Below, piece after piece: positions 33,901 to 43,791 of a stretch of DNA of 64,000 nucleotides (positions within the stretch are counted from its first letter, which is position 1; every line of letters begins with the position of its first letter). The DNA is taken from positions 33,083,304-33,147,303 of the forward strand of contig OZ034971.1 of NCBI GenBank assembly GCA_964030785.1, written 5' to 3'. A program made the position numbers and the translations under genes. The notes beneath the pieces were generated by a model. It was not told the origin of the DNA. It was given only the letters and a program-made list of their open reading frames with translations, and did not search any database. Source of the DNA: Siderastrea siderea (lineage: Eukaryota; Cnidaria; Anthozoa; Scleractinia; Rhizangiidae).

Positions 33901-35184
33901 GGAAAGCAAGATGCCTCGAGTACAACTTGACACTGTTTTGTCCAAATTTCTGCAAGTTTTTTAAACATTTCAAGAAAGCTATTGTAAATGTGGATTCGCT
34001 CAGTTAAAAAATTCTTACGAAGTCAATCCACAGTTAAATAAGTAATTTACCAACGGTTGAAGTGGAAGAAATACCTAAAAAATCGATCGTTGTCCTTGGA
34101 AATAAAAGGGACACTGACAATACGGTCTGTTCTCGAACAAGGATTTTTTGGCTTTAACTTTTCCAATTTCTTCTATAACCGCCGTCGAGTATTCTTCAGG
34201 TCTTTTCCTTGTAGCAACAAGCTTTTAAAAGAAATGTCTCCAAAAGACCTCATCCTAAGGATGCATGTAAAAGTACCGGTCTGAAAATCGACCGTACAAG
34301 AAGCCATCCCCTAAAAAGGTTTGTAACGCACCGAGTGCGAAACGATATAAAAAATAATTGAAATATTGCAAAATAAAGCTTCCTTACTTTTACATTGTTC
34401 TCTCTTGGTGTGTCCTGGTGGGTTAAAGGCAGGTTTGTCGCTTATGTCACTCGAGGTCCTCTCAATTATGCACATTATAGACGTGATGTGATCGAAGGCA
34501 GAGCAGAAAGCGCTTAAATGATAGTTATTAATACCAGCACCTGTGTAGAGAGAGAAATTGTAGAAAGAAGTCTCCTTTCTAAGGAGACAACATGAGAACT
34601 GATACATGACTTAAACCAACGAGCTACTGATCTGACGCCCGCTGATCGTCAACTGTCAACCTCAAACCGTACGTTCTTCACAGCGGTCAAAAACACGTCA
34701 CGCGTGCACCGTGCCCGGAATGATTTGGGAAAGAAAAGTATAGAAAACTGTGGAAGATCCACTTTAACCCAAAAAGTTAAGGCCGTTTCTGAAAATTTTT
34801 AATTTTTTTTTACGTTGAGTATATGTGCAGGAATAAAGTAACAAGTAACATTTTGTGCATCGTCTTCATACCATCTTCAATGAACGTTTGAACTGGTTCA
34901 AAGCTCAAGGTTCTGAAAAATTGGAGGTGACGTGGGTTTTTTGGCGTTTGACCGCCGTCAAGGTACGTTTACTCCTGACGGACTACTGAGAAATGTTTAC
35001 TAAAGAGCGTTTCCTAATTTTCTTTTTTTTTAGAAATGGCGTCCTGGGAGCAAAATATCTACTCTTGAAAATTGCTTTTGATCACAAAACCAAGCGACTT
35101 CACCCTAAACCTACAAAGAACGCGAAATGGATTAGTGTTTGTGGAAGGGAAGACAAGCATCGTCAAAAAAGTTGCAAGGAATAA
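27921..35184 (+). CDS. Copy C: complete seven-exon PgsA/CapA-like secreted protein
   Basis: Exons are 27921-27999, 29708-29951, 30740-30884 (see below), 31597-31761, 32010-32243, 32860-32981 and 35034-35184, about 379 residues. Residues 1-25 form a signal peptide. The PGA_cap/CapA fold follows: VGD about 35, VANLES about 73, NNHFND 119-124, HWGQE 222-226, GSHPHV 252-257 and YSLGNF 271-276, all metal or active-site motifs of the calcineurin-like CapA group. The C-terminal exon has a Cys-containing basic tail. In bacteria CapA/PgsA takes part in making or anchoring poly-gamma-glutamate; homologues in cnidarians are linked with nematocyst polyglutamate. The consensus exon 3 donor CAG/GTGCTG (exon end 30879) would break the frame, whereas GT at 30885 or 30894 keeps it. 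It is the only copy here with all seven exons. Function is inferred by homology. Confidence 0.85.
28264..29058. mobile_element. TTAA-type MITE (outer) in intron 1 of copy C
   Basis: The right end, read inverted, is AAGGAACAGTATCACGGGCA and abuts TTAA (29059-29062). The left end AAAGGGGCTGTACCACGGGG is its diverged partner next to a degenerate ATGA. The internal CCATCCTGGCCATCC segment is shared with 15384-15765. It is split by the piggyBac-like element at 28330-28932. Confidence 0.65.
28330..28932. mobile_element. piggyBac-like MITE nested in the TTAA MITE
   Basis: TTAA at 28326-28329 and 28933-28936 flanks ends CCCTATTTAGCCTGGG and, inverted, CCCTATTTTGCCTGGG (one mismatch in 16). CCC...GGG ends with TTAA duplication are the piggyBac signature. 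A run of about 15 G lies just inside the left end, and a matching GGGGGG/CCCCCC region lies inside the right. No coding frame is present. Confidence 0.85.
29063..29707. other. Remainder of intron 1 of copy C
   Basis: No exon or transposon end was recognised. Confidence 0.5.
29952..30739. other. Intron 2 of copy C
   Basis: A short tandem run of CCTTATAGC-like units lies at about 30010-30050. Otherwise no feature is recognised. Confidence 0.5.
30957..31055. repeat. (CAA)n-rich microsatellite in intron 3 of copy C
   Basis: Imperfect CAACAACAA runs with ATC and AAT interruptions. The frame through exon 3 stays open across it, giving a threonine-rich stretch that is an intronic by-product. Confidence 0.8.
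31090..31596. other. Intron 3 of copy C, MITE-like inverted segments
   Basis: Segments with GAAAACGGAGGTTT occur at about 31227 and 31434, and AAAACGG/CCGTTTT pairs are scattered through 31100-31460, suggesting a decayed inverted-repeat element. A 20-bp direct repeat TTCTGAAGGTAGAGGC follows at about 31480-31517. Confidence 0.4.
32244..32859. other. Intron 5 of copy C
   Basis: Parts (for example GTATCTTAAGACT, ATTTTATTTTAGAGG) recur at 38570-38700, showing that this intron was duplicated with exons 5 and 6. Confidence 0.6.
32982..35033. other. Intron 6 of copy C
   Basis: Overlapping frames at 33484-33945 (minus, 153 codons) and 33488-33886 (plus, 132 codons) are open on opposite strands of the same DNA. 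Neither resembles a known protein and I regard them as chance. No transposon ends were recognised. Confidence 0.45.
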
Positions 35185-35252
35185 AACTGAATTAGCTAAG
35201 ACGAACCAAATGGATTTCGCGTGGTGATTAACGACTTCTGTCATCAGATTTC

Positions 35253-35258
35253 AATAAA
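35253..35258 (+). terminator. Polyadenylation signal of copy C
   Basis: AATAAA lies about 70 bp after the stop codon. The surrounding ATCAGATTTCAATAAAT is conserved after exon 7 at 49571-49576 (plus) and in the inverted copy downstream of 48500. Confidence 0.7.
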
Positions 35259-36912
35259 TTTGCCTACCTATATACTTCCTTTTTTTATGTTAACTTTGGC
35301 TTCTTCTTGTTTTCTGTTCGTTTGTTTCTCTGGCTCGAAAGTGCTAACAAGCAGTATCAGGAATCGTTTTTAGATGCCAGTTTTTCCACGGAAAGGAAAA
35401 ATGTCGGTTCCATGGAAACATTTTGGTAGCGACTGTTTTTGGTTAAATCATTTTGTATCTCGACTTGTCCTAACATATTTTGTGCAAACACCACCCAGCA
35501 TACCACATTATTATAAAGCTGAAACAGTTACCATTCCCCTAAGATCGGTGAAAATGGTTACCGTCTTCTTCTTCTTCTTCTTCTTCTTCTTCTTTTTCTT
35601 CTTCTTCTTCCCTGATGCGAGCCCCACCCTTTCTCACAAAAAGTTTATACGTTTTGAGGCAGTTAAAACAGAAAGTTAGATTGAAAGTTTCTACAGTTTG
35701 AAACAAAATGTTAGAATACTTAACAGCCAGTCACATACATGCTGTTGATATAAATTCAGAGAACTCTACATATCAGATATTCGTTGAATGCCTACTGTAA
35801 TGTAATAGTTCTTTTTTCTCCGCCCATTTTATCCGTAATCGGTGAAGAGGCTCCACCGCTTCAGCCATGATTGTTGTAAGAATTCGCTCCAGGAGCGCTC
35901 AATTCCCTTACCGAACTCTTGCATCTGCTTATTGCACCCAACATATTGCCTAGTAAGTTAGATTGTGACGTGGAATGCAAGGCCAAAAAGTTACAGCATG
36001 TAGCATATACCAAATGGTTAAGACCCGAATTGTCACTTTTTTGTTGAATTTATATACCTTACTTATTTCTTTGAAATGTGGAACTCGTGCTAATTTTGAA
36101 TCTGATTAGTTGAGACTCCCTTCAACTCTTCGTCCGTGGTAGTAATATGACTACGCTCATAGGGATGGTAACTGACGCTACCTTTGGTTGTTTAGCAGTG
36201 CGTCAAGGAATCTCACGGCACCCGAAGAGTCTCGAAGGAGAACTTCTCAGGTACACAAATAAAGTATTAAAGTGCTTTAAGAAACAGCAGAATGCATAAA
36301 ATCATAAGGGAAACACCAACAGAAAGTCGCGCACCGAAGAAAACCCCGAGGGTGAAAACAGCGTTACTCGCGTGCTACGAAACGTGTTGAGAACTGAGTG
36401 AAAGGTGATTGCACTTTTAACTCTGCAAGTTATAATTACAGACAAAACAAATCAAAACACACCAATCGCAGCGCACAAACGTGACCTTTTGAAGACATTA
36501 AATTAAAGCGTTAGTTTTTCTCGTTTTGATTCACTTAGCGATTTACGCCAGAGTTCCGAGTTCTATTGTTCAGTTACATTGAAAGAGGCACTGATGTAAA
36601 AAATGGCTCATTGTTTAAGAGCGGTAGAACTTCACTGGTTTTATTGTTGCCCCTCAAAAACTGCTTTTTTTGCAACAATTTATTTTAGCTAATTCATCGC
36701 CTTTCTGGCGAATAGCTATTAGGTAATGGCCAGCCGCGTACCCAGGCCTTTATGCGCTATCGAGTGACGGTGGGAGGCTTGACACCGAGCGCAACAGGCA
36801 AATTTCTCCGATGAACTCGTCGGGTGATGTTACACTTTGATTACGCCCCGAGGACGACTGTACTGGCAACAAGGCTTAGGAATGTCTTCATTTAAAAACA
36901 GTTTAACGAATC
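35259..36912. other. Spacer after copy C
   Basis: A (TTC)n tract is at about 35567-35610. From about 36630 to 36720 the sequence matches the tandem-unit spacer (24300-24500, 49880-50090); AAAAACAGTTTAACGA at about 36894-36909 matches 50075-50090. No gene was recognised. Confidence 0.55.
35567..35612. repeat. (TTC)n microsatellite
   Basis: About 14 TTC units with one interruption. Confidence 0.9.
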
Positions 36913-37092
36913 AGACCACTTCCATACCAGCTTCGTATAAGGAAACATCTTATGTCACTTGGTGTGCAAGTTATCATTGGTTCGCATCCACACGTATTGG
37001 AACCGTATTGCATGAAGAATAAAACACTTGTAGCCTATAGTATGGGGAATTTCTTGTTTCCTCCCATGCGTGTGGTGGGAGGCAATAGTCCG
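36913..37092 (+). pseudogene. Truncated exon 5 of a PgsA/CapA-like gene
   Basis: The last 60 codons of exon 5 are preserved in frame, including GSHPHV, YSMGNFLFPP and the donor CCGGTAAAG. The first 18 codons, with the HWGQE motif, and the acceptor are missing; they are replaced at 36912 by spacer sequence that elsewhere precedes type II genes. This is a rearrangement junction. Together with the exon 6 at 39010 it is the remains of a further tandem copy after copy C. It lacks a usable acceptor. Confidence 0.8.
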
Positions 37093-39009
37093 GTAAAGTA
37101 ACGTTCCTTTTATTATATGGCAAGCAATTCTCCAGTCTGAATCGAGTGTTCTGATTGGTTAGTTTTCGGTCGGGATTTTACAGTACGGACCATTACCATG
37201 GAAACGGTCCTTTTTGGATATTTTTTTCGCATTCCCGCTCCCGCAAAATTCAAACTACGAAAACGCAAGAAGATAAAAAAAGGAAAGGTTTGGAGCTGGT
37301 ACAACACAAATGAACGAGGTAAACACGTCTGTTTAGAAAAAGCGCTCTTCGATTAACATTACCGACCTTTTGATAGAAGCAAAAGACTTGCCGGCAGTGA
37401 ATCAAAAAGCATGGCCAACGTTCTTCAGTGACTTTGTGTGTTTATTGTCTTTGTACGGCTATAGACTGTAAGCTGTAAGGAGCCGAGTAAATCGGCCAAG
37501 ACTTAAACAATAATTTTTAAAATTCAGCATTGACAAAAGAGTACGTTTCTCACAAGAAAAAAAAAAGGAAACCTGCAAAACAACTAGCAAACGGCTTTCA
37601 TCGGCAACTGTAAATCGAAAGGAAACGATCACGTTCTTGTCTAGTTTAATATTGGCCATCGCTTCAGTCAACTTTCCACAAGAACAAATTAAAGCTACAC
37701 GTACATGCATTAAAATAACAGTGTACCTTCATTCCTCAGCGAGATTTTTGCTGTTGTAGTGGACATCCTTGAAAATAATTTTAGCTTGTTCTCAAGTCTG
37801 CTCTTGCTGTACATGTAGCTCGCGCTAAAAACAACTTTGTCAAGTGCGACGAAAATTTGCTCTCAGCATCCACAAAGTTCTCCATGAAGCCACTGAAGCA
37901 AACAACTTTCAGTATTTGATGGAGAGATAATTTGCAGTGTCCTCTTTTTTAAGTTCGAGAATTCCTTTGTTCAGACTAACAGACTAACACGCTGCCACAA
38001 TTTCTAGTTTGAGAAGCACGTTTGTGAGATTTTATCGCCGCCTTTTCATTATTCTTCTTTTTCCCTAGTTGTTTCCGCCCGTAACGGAGAAGTATTTTCC
38101 AATAAACTATCTTGTGTTGTAGAGGACGAGGAAAAACCATGCAAGTTTTTGCCGATCGACAGCAACGATCATCAAACTGATTCGAAAGCCAGTTAAAATC
38201 GCGGGCTTCTTTTCTTGACATCGCGCCGGAAATTGACTTGAATGAACTACCGGAAGTGTTGTTTCCTTAGAAAAATGATGCCATATAATAAACTACTTAC
38301 TAACCTCACTTGCTCGGGACCGAACTGGGGAATATTGGCCGTCGGTCGTTTTTGTACGGACCTCGCTGCGCTCGGTCCGTACTGCACTACCTCGGGCCAA
38401 TATTCCCCAGTACGGCCCTCGCGTTCTGTTAGTAAGAGGTTAATATCTGATTTTGCTTTAATATATCAGAATAGCCGTTGTTGGCGTCCTCAGCAAACCT
38501 TGTTAAACGAAAATGATTCAAACAAATCCAATCCCGTACTGAGTGATTATTCCAACTGTATAACAACTCAGGTATCTTAAGACTACAATTAAACTTCGCT
38601 AATAATAAGGCATAATTTTATTTTAGAGGAAGGAATTTAGATGCGTGTGTAAATGGATTTCAGGCTAACCATTTTTATACGAAAATTCCTCAAACCAAAC
38701 CACCGTTGGATTTCCTTTGTGATGCGGTAAGGGGAGTGAATTGTCCGTTGGGATGTATGTGGCTCATTAGATATCAACCATTTTACTCTTCGCAGTGAAT
38801 TTCTAAGGGCGATTTCTAAATGACATAAAAATCCTCTTATCGTTGACGACTTTCACTTTAAATTTGATTCTTTGTCGCTAAACGTTTTGATATCGAACCG
38901 ATAATGCAATATACTTAGTTCTGCCCCCCGCTCCCCCTCTCCAAAAAAGAAATGTACGCAAAAAATAGGGTGTGATCATCTAAAGTTTTCCCCACCTTTG
39001 GTTCTACAG
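37093..39009. other. Intron-like DNA between truncated exon 5 and exon 6
   Basis: About 38570-38760 matches intron 5 of copy C. A foldback element is at 38259-38442. The remainder, 37130-38240, has short frames without recognisable domains. Confidence 0.55.
38259..38442. mobile_element. Foldback MITE with CTTACTAACCTC ends
   Basis: CTTACTAACCTC at the left pairs with GTTAGTAAGAGG at the right, and CTGGGGAATATTGGCC pairs with GGCCAATATTCCCCAG inside. The centre contains GTACGGACCTCGCTGCGCTC, also partly palindromic. Confidence 0.75.
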
Positions 39010-39131
39010 AATGTGTATGAGACACTGGGCAGAAAACCTGATAAACCGCTAATAGAAGCTTACGAGCACTTTACTTATGGACACATGGAGGAGTTGTATT
39101 CAACCCAGATGCTTAAAGTCACCTTTTCGAG
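39010..39131 (+). pseudogene. Exon 6 of a PgsA/CapA-like gene
   Basis: The 122-base exon has a TTCTACAG acceptor and GTGAAT donor and encodes NVYETLGRKPDKPLIEAYEH to LKVTFSR in frame. One difference to its paralogues is ETLG where they have GRLG. It follows the truncated exon 5 at 36913. No exon 7 occurs downstream on the plus strand before 49348, so it is probably a fragment. Confidence 0.75.
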
Positions 39132-39722
39132 GTGAATATTTATACCCAAGGATAATCTTATTCAAGGGGGAATAGGAAATATCACGCCCTTCCTCTTGTA
39201 AGTTACAATAGGGACAGTAAATGATCCACCCAACAAACATTTTGCAACCGACGCAAGAAACTCGCCACGGTTGCAGGCATAAATACCGGGGGTATTTATG
39301 CCAAGCTTAATATTCTTAATCAAAGTTGAACTTCTAGGTTTAATTTAAAAAGGGCGGTTGCTTTATCTAAAAAGAGGAAATCCATGTGTTTGTCCAGCTA
39401 ACTGCAACAAAAATCCCAGATTTTCACGAGACAAAATTTAAATTTGTTATTTCAATCCGTTGCATAATCGTGCGCTATTCACCGAGCAGCAGCCCTTAGA
39501 TTTAACGTACTGGTTGTCTGTGCATAACAGAGTCATCTAAAATAGCATACGCAGCTTCCCCTTTATAATAAATCTTATAACGTACATGCCAGGCGCCACG
39601 TTAGAAATCTGCGCTCCATAACAAAGCACCTCCCTACCCGGCGAATTCCTTTCCTTGCTCCTTCCCCGGGTTCCTTTATAGAAGAGAATGCAACGAATCG
39701 AACTTAGGGACAGTAAAAATAC

Positions 39723-39867
39723 CTGTTGTGTGTCGTACTTCCCATAACTTACCCCAAAATATTTTATGCCTGTCTTCTTTAGCACTTCAACAGTAAAGTT
39801 GGCGCCTTTAGAGCCAAAGTCGTTAAAATGATTGTTGGCAAGTGTGACAGCATCAAATCCTGCAAAT
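39723..39867 (-). pseudogene. Exon 3 of a PgsA/CapA-like gene, minus strand
   Basis: The 145-base exon has a TTTCTAG acceptor and CAGGTATTT donor on the minus strand and encodes FAGFDAVTLANNHFNDFGSK to SYGKYDTQQ with the NNH motif intact. It is downstream, on that strand, of the frameshifted exon 2 at 42255-42013. No exon 4 was found at lower coordinates. It belongs to an inverted partial copy. Confidence 0.75.
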
Positions 39868-40409
39868 CTAGAAAGTGGAAATTGTTTACTAGTCCCTAAG
39901 ATATACATGACCGATTATTTTTAGAAGAATAGCATTCCAGTTAAAATTTACCAAAAAAACAATTAAAATGCTATAAGTTGCTACTGCGATCAAGGAAACA
40001 ACTTGCTGCAATTTGACTGCAAGTTGTTGCCGTAATATCAATATTCACAGACTCTAACATTCGTCTGTAAAAGCTGTAAAGTTTCAGATTACGAAACCAA
40101 GATGGATGGCGAGTCATGAGGGGGGATTAATTCACTATTTGGCCACTGAGAAAAAGGACAAAGGCTACTGTCTACATAGCAGACCTCCGGTTTCGGTACC
40201 GCTACAATTATTCCCTAAAACCTTTCAAAGGACGAAATAAAACTTTAATGTTTCTTAAACTATCTTAAAGATACGGTAAAGAATCGTTTTCCTTGTCTTT
40301 AAATTCATCTTAATTAGAATACATTAATTTTTTATGTCCTTGACCTTTAAGAAAATCACTTAAACCAATTAATGGAACATTTACGGGCCTTTTAAATTTT
40401 GCCATTAAA

Positions 40410-41259
40410 CCCAGCCTGATCAATCGATGAAATCGATAATCGATAACAATCGATGACAATTGATAACAATTAATCGATTGATATCGGAAATCGATGACCA
40501 ATCGATGGCCAAAGATTTGTGTTTTTTACTTGCCATCGATTATTATCGATTGTCATGGATTGTCATGGATTGTCATGGATTGGCATCGATTTCTATATTT
40601 TTTTAGGAGGTCAAAAGGGAATATTTTACAGAAGAAATACGGTGAAATGAAATTACATAACGATCACAAATTTGTCCACGGAGAACACGGCGGAGACACC
40701 GAGTAGAGCATCAGACAAGATCCATGCTACATTTTAATATTCCCGTGATTTATTCCTCATATCTTCCTTGACATCCGGCTTGACAATGCGAAGCAATCGG
40801 TTATCCTGGTTGTCAAAAGTTCCAAAATTTTCGTTGGCTCGTCTCTTCGGTAAAGTAATTTCTGCCCTCACGGGCACGTTTATCCCTCCCAGTCCAGGAC
40901 GCCATAATGCTTCCTGTTATAGTGCTACCGAAATGAACAAATCTCCTGTCTTCTTCTGAGCAACGAATCGCTTGCCAACTTCAACAGAAAAAGAGCACTC
41001 GTGATAACTCTTAAATTCAACCCGCTGGATATTCAAAATAACCTAGTAGTCGATAGTAGTCAATAGTAGTCAATAGTAGTCGACGATCGATGGTAATCGA
41101 TTGTAATCGATGACAATCGATAGTAATTAGAGGACTCGAGCTTGTGATTATCGATTGGTCATCGATTAACCGATAGCAATTAAGTAATTGTCATCGATTG
41201 TTATCGATTGATCGATTGGATTTCCGATGATCGATTGCCATCGATTGATCAGGCCGGGT
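40410..41259. mobile_element. ATCGAT-rich element with CCTGATCAATCGATG ends
   Basis: The left end CCCAGCCTGATCAATCGATG and the inverted right end CCCGGCCTGATCAATCGATG differ at one base, and ATTAA flanks both sides (40404-40408 and 41260-41264). Many ATCGAT units separated by AACA, GACA, GGTA or TTGTC fill about 150 bp at each end. A middle array repeats AGTAGTCAATAGT. The interior of about 500 bp has no transposase frame. It is a non-autonomous DNA transposon of unassigned superfamily. Confidence 0.75.
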
Positions 41260-41264
41260 ATTAA

Positions 41265-42012
41265 AGGCTCAGAAAGGACTATTTTAAGAGCCGTTAAGTA
41301 TTGAATTAAAGAATACGAAAGGCTTCTTTAAGATGATTTGAAACAGGAAACGTGAATTAAATGTTAAGAAAATTATCCCCTACGTATCATTAAGAAAAAA
41401 TAAATAAAAGATAATGTAAAAAAAGCTTTAATTTTGTACGCTATATTTAATACAGAATTCCATGCATTTTGTGACCCATTGCCAATGCCAGGGCCCATAC
41501 TTACAGATTGCTTTACCAAGTTAATGAGAATCGGTCTATAGGTAACATTTTTAGATATTCAGTTATGATTAACGTCTCCCAATTAAAAATCCCTGTTACA
41601 CCGGTTACCATTTTCGAGACAGGGGATCCAAAATACAGCACTCTATACCAAGCGGCAAGTACCCGTTACGGCTAAGTAACAAAAGAAATAAGTATTAAAA
41701 CTAAATCACTTTGTTTAGTTGTCGACGGTATTTAGCACAGAATGATAATTGGGGACATCACTAATATCGATTTGGAGTTTGGAAATGTTGGTTTTTGAGA
41801 AGAGGGGAAAGCCGGCGTACCCACAGAAAACCTCTCAGAGTAAAGACAACTCAACCCTCATATGACACTGGGTCCGGGAATCGAACTCAGGCCACATTAG
41901 TGGGAGGCGAGTGCTCTTACCGCTGCACCATCCCTGGCCCCCTCCGAGAGTCCAACGCCTGTTACCTAGCAGGTTGCTATATAGTCCTATTTTATAGAGG
42001 CGTCAATTTTAC
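41265..42012. other. Intron-like DNA between minus-strand exons 2 and 3
   Basis: No exon, repeat array or known domain was recognised. Confidence 0.45.
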
Positions 42013-42255
42013 CTTAATGCTGCGGCGGCATTTGGACTTGCATCCAGTATGACTTCCTTTCGACCTGTGTATTTGTAGCGATTGACATCTTTGTTTATAA
42101 AGGGAATTCCAAATTCGCCACCGAGATGCCAGCTTCTCTAATATATGGTGCCACGTCATCAAATGTGTCATTGTATGTGTGATAGCCATGTTCCACGTAA
42201 TATTTCACTGGACCGGAAAATGCAACATCACCAACAAACAGCAAAGTCACATGTT
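42013..42255 (-). pseudogene. Exon 2 of a PgsA/CapA-like gene, frameshifted, minus strand
   Basis: It aligns over its full length with exon 2 of copies A-C, with acceptor TTCTGTAG and donor AGGTAAAA, and begins VTLLFVGDVAFSGPVKYYVE. It is 243 bases, one fewer than the 244 of all other copies: a base is lost where the others read AATTTGGAATCTCCC, so the frame breaks in the VANLES motif. READIS has become REAGIS. It cannot give a full protein unless the frame is shifted elsewhere. Confidence 0.8.
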
Positions 42256-42803
42256 CTACAGAAAAGAGGTGGGGTGGTTGATCATAAATCCAAAGAACAA
42301 AAGAGTTGGGGGGAGAATATAGAACATGTATGCGTGAAATGAATTTTTCAGTGCAATTGTTTACAAACAGGTATACGTAAATGAAAGGAGTTTCTAAAGA
42401 AACTGTGATGTTGCGTCAGTGGGGAAGTGAAACACAAAAACTTGGATGTATAAGCTGAGTTAATAAGGTAAACTGGCCTCCATGAAGAAACTCAAAAGCT
42501 GGTGTTTACAGCGTTAGCCCTTCGACAGAGCGAATCAAGGGACTGTGGGTTGTGTTTGGTTTAAATGTAGAATGGTGCAGTTACGCTATCCGTGGGGATT
42601 AAGGGTGCCGATTTGAAAGATGAATGTTTGCTCTCAATTTTTACGGCTTTCTGTGTTGCCCTGTTGTAGGGAAAGACCATAGTCTGTCAAATGTCAGGGA
42701 GATTGAAGTGTCAAGCGACTGCTTTGCATGCGTCCTTGTCATTTCTTTCGACGTCTCGCAAAATTACAACAATAATGAAGCAATGCATTGTGGACTGGAT
42801 AAG
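42256..42803. other. Flank outside the large inverted repeat
   Basis: The plus frame 42624-42935 runs into the repeat arm and has no recognisable domain. No other feature is seen. Confidence 0.45.
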
Positions 42804-43218
42804 TTAAATAACTTCAAAGCAAAAGTTTTAAAACAAATCGATCTGGTTGCTGAAAGGGAAACTTATACTGAAATCCGGTATTTAAACAAAAACAAAAAAA
42901 TTCTGGGCAAAATGGCTCAAATGTTAATTAGGTAACCATAAAGTCGGACTATTTAATGTTTGAAGAACATTGCAGGGTTTTAGACCAAACAATAGAACCA
43001 CATGAAGTCCCAACACCTTTCGACAAATAGCGACTTTGCTTATTTGCAACCTAAATCACATTAGTGATAAAGGCGATAAAGATTGTAGTCGAATGTGTCT
43101 GAGTGCATTTTACAACGAAGAAACCGTTAAATAGCCAAAAGAGAGCAAGAAATTTTTCAAATTCCTGTGATCGAAAATATTTATGCATTTTCACTTTGGT
43201 ACAGGCCCAGGAAGGAAA

Positions 43219-43325
43219 TTACAGTCCTTCATTATAAGTGTGATGGCCAAGTTCCACTTACTGTTTCGCAGAACCGGAAAAAGTCAATATCGCGCGCCAC
43301 AAACCGGCAAAGTTACCCGTTCTAT
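43219..43325 (-). pseudogene. Degenerate exon 2 in the left arm
   Basis: On the minus strand GTAACTTTGCCGGTTTGTGG, TTTTTCCGGTTCTGCGAAAC and AGTGGAACTTGGCCATCACA align with the first 100 bases of exon 2, but with indels and stops. The mirror copy is at 52087-52190. Only the 5' part is detectable. Confidence 0.55.
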
Positions 43326-43791
43326 AATGGGAAAATTCTTAGATTCTAAATTCTGACGCCGACTCTCGGATGGTTATTTAATTATCACTGAACAAACAGG
43401 TTTTTTTTCGTCAATTAGCAAATGTCTAGTGCATATAGCTAGTATATCTAGTGCAATGGCTAAAATCGTTTGTCGCCTTTGCAGGAGGAAAGTGGGTACA
43501 ACGATGCGTCAAAGCGCCGAAACGTCCCCCGCAAAATTTATTCATAGTACCTAGAATCGCATAGCTAAAGGTAAACTCGCGGTCTGATTGGCTATTGAAG
43601 AGAGGGTATTTAGCTTGGAATTGCACTTGTGCATGAAGGGATAATTGCTGACGTGAGTCGCGAGCAAAAATTGTTGCTATCGTGAAAACAAAAATGCAAC
43701 TCGTGCTAGGAAAAAACACCTTGGAAATGAACAAATTTACAGAAAATAAATGTCTGCCAAATTTTGAATTGAAATTGAAATTTTAGAAAAT

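Noticed and set aside
33484..33945. Protein-coding gene in intron 6 of copy C
   Set aside because: Frames of 153 and 132 codons are open on opposite strands over the same DNA; no domain, no splice context, AT-rich sequence. Chance is more likely.
42624..42935. 103-residue protein at the edge of the palindrome
   Set aside because: Half lies in the inverted arm, whose mirror copy does not keep the frame; no domain.
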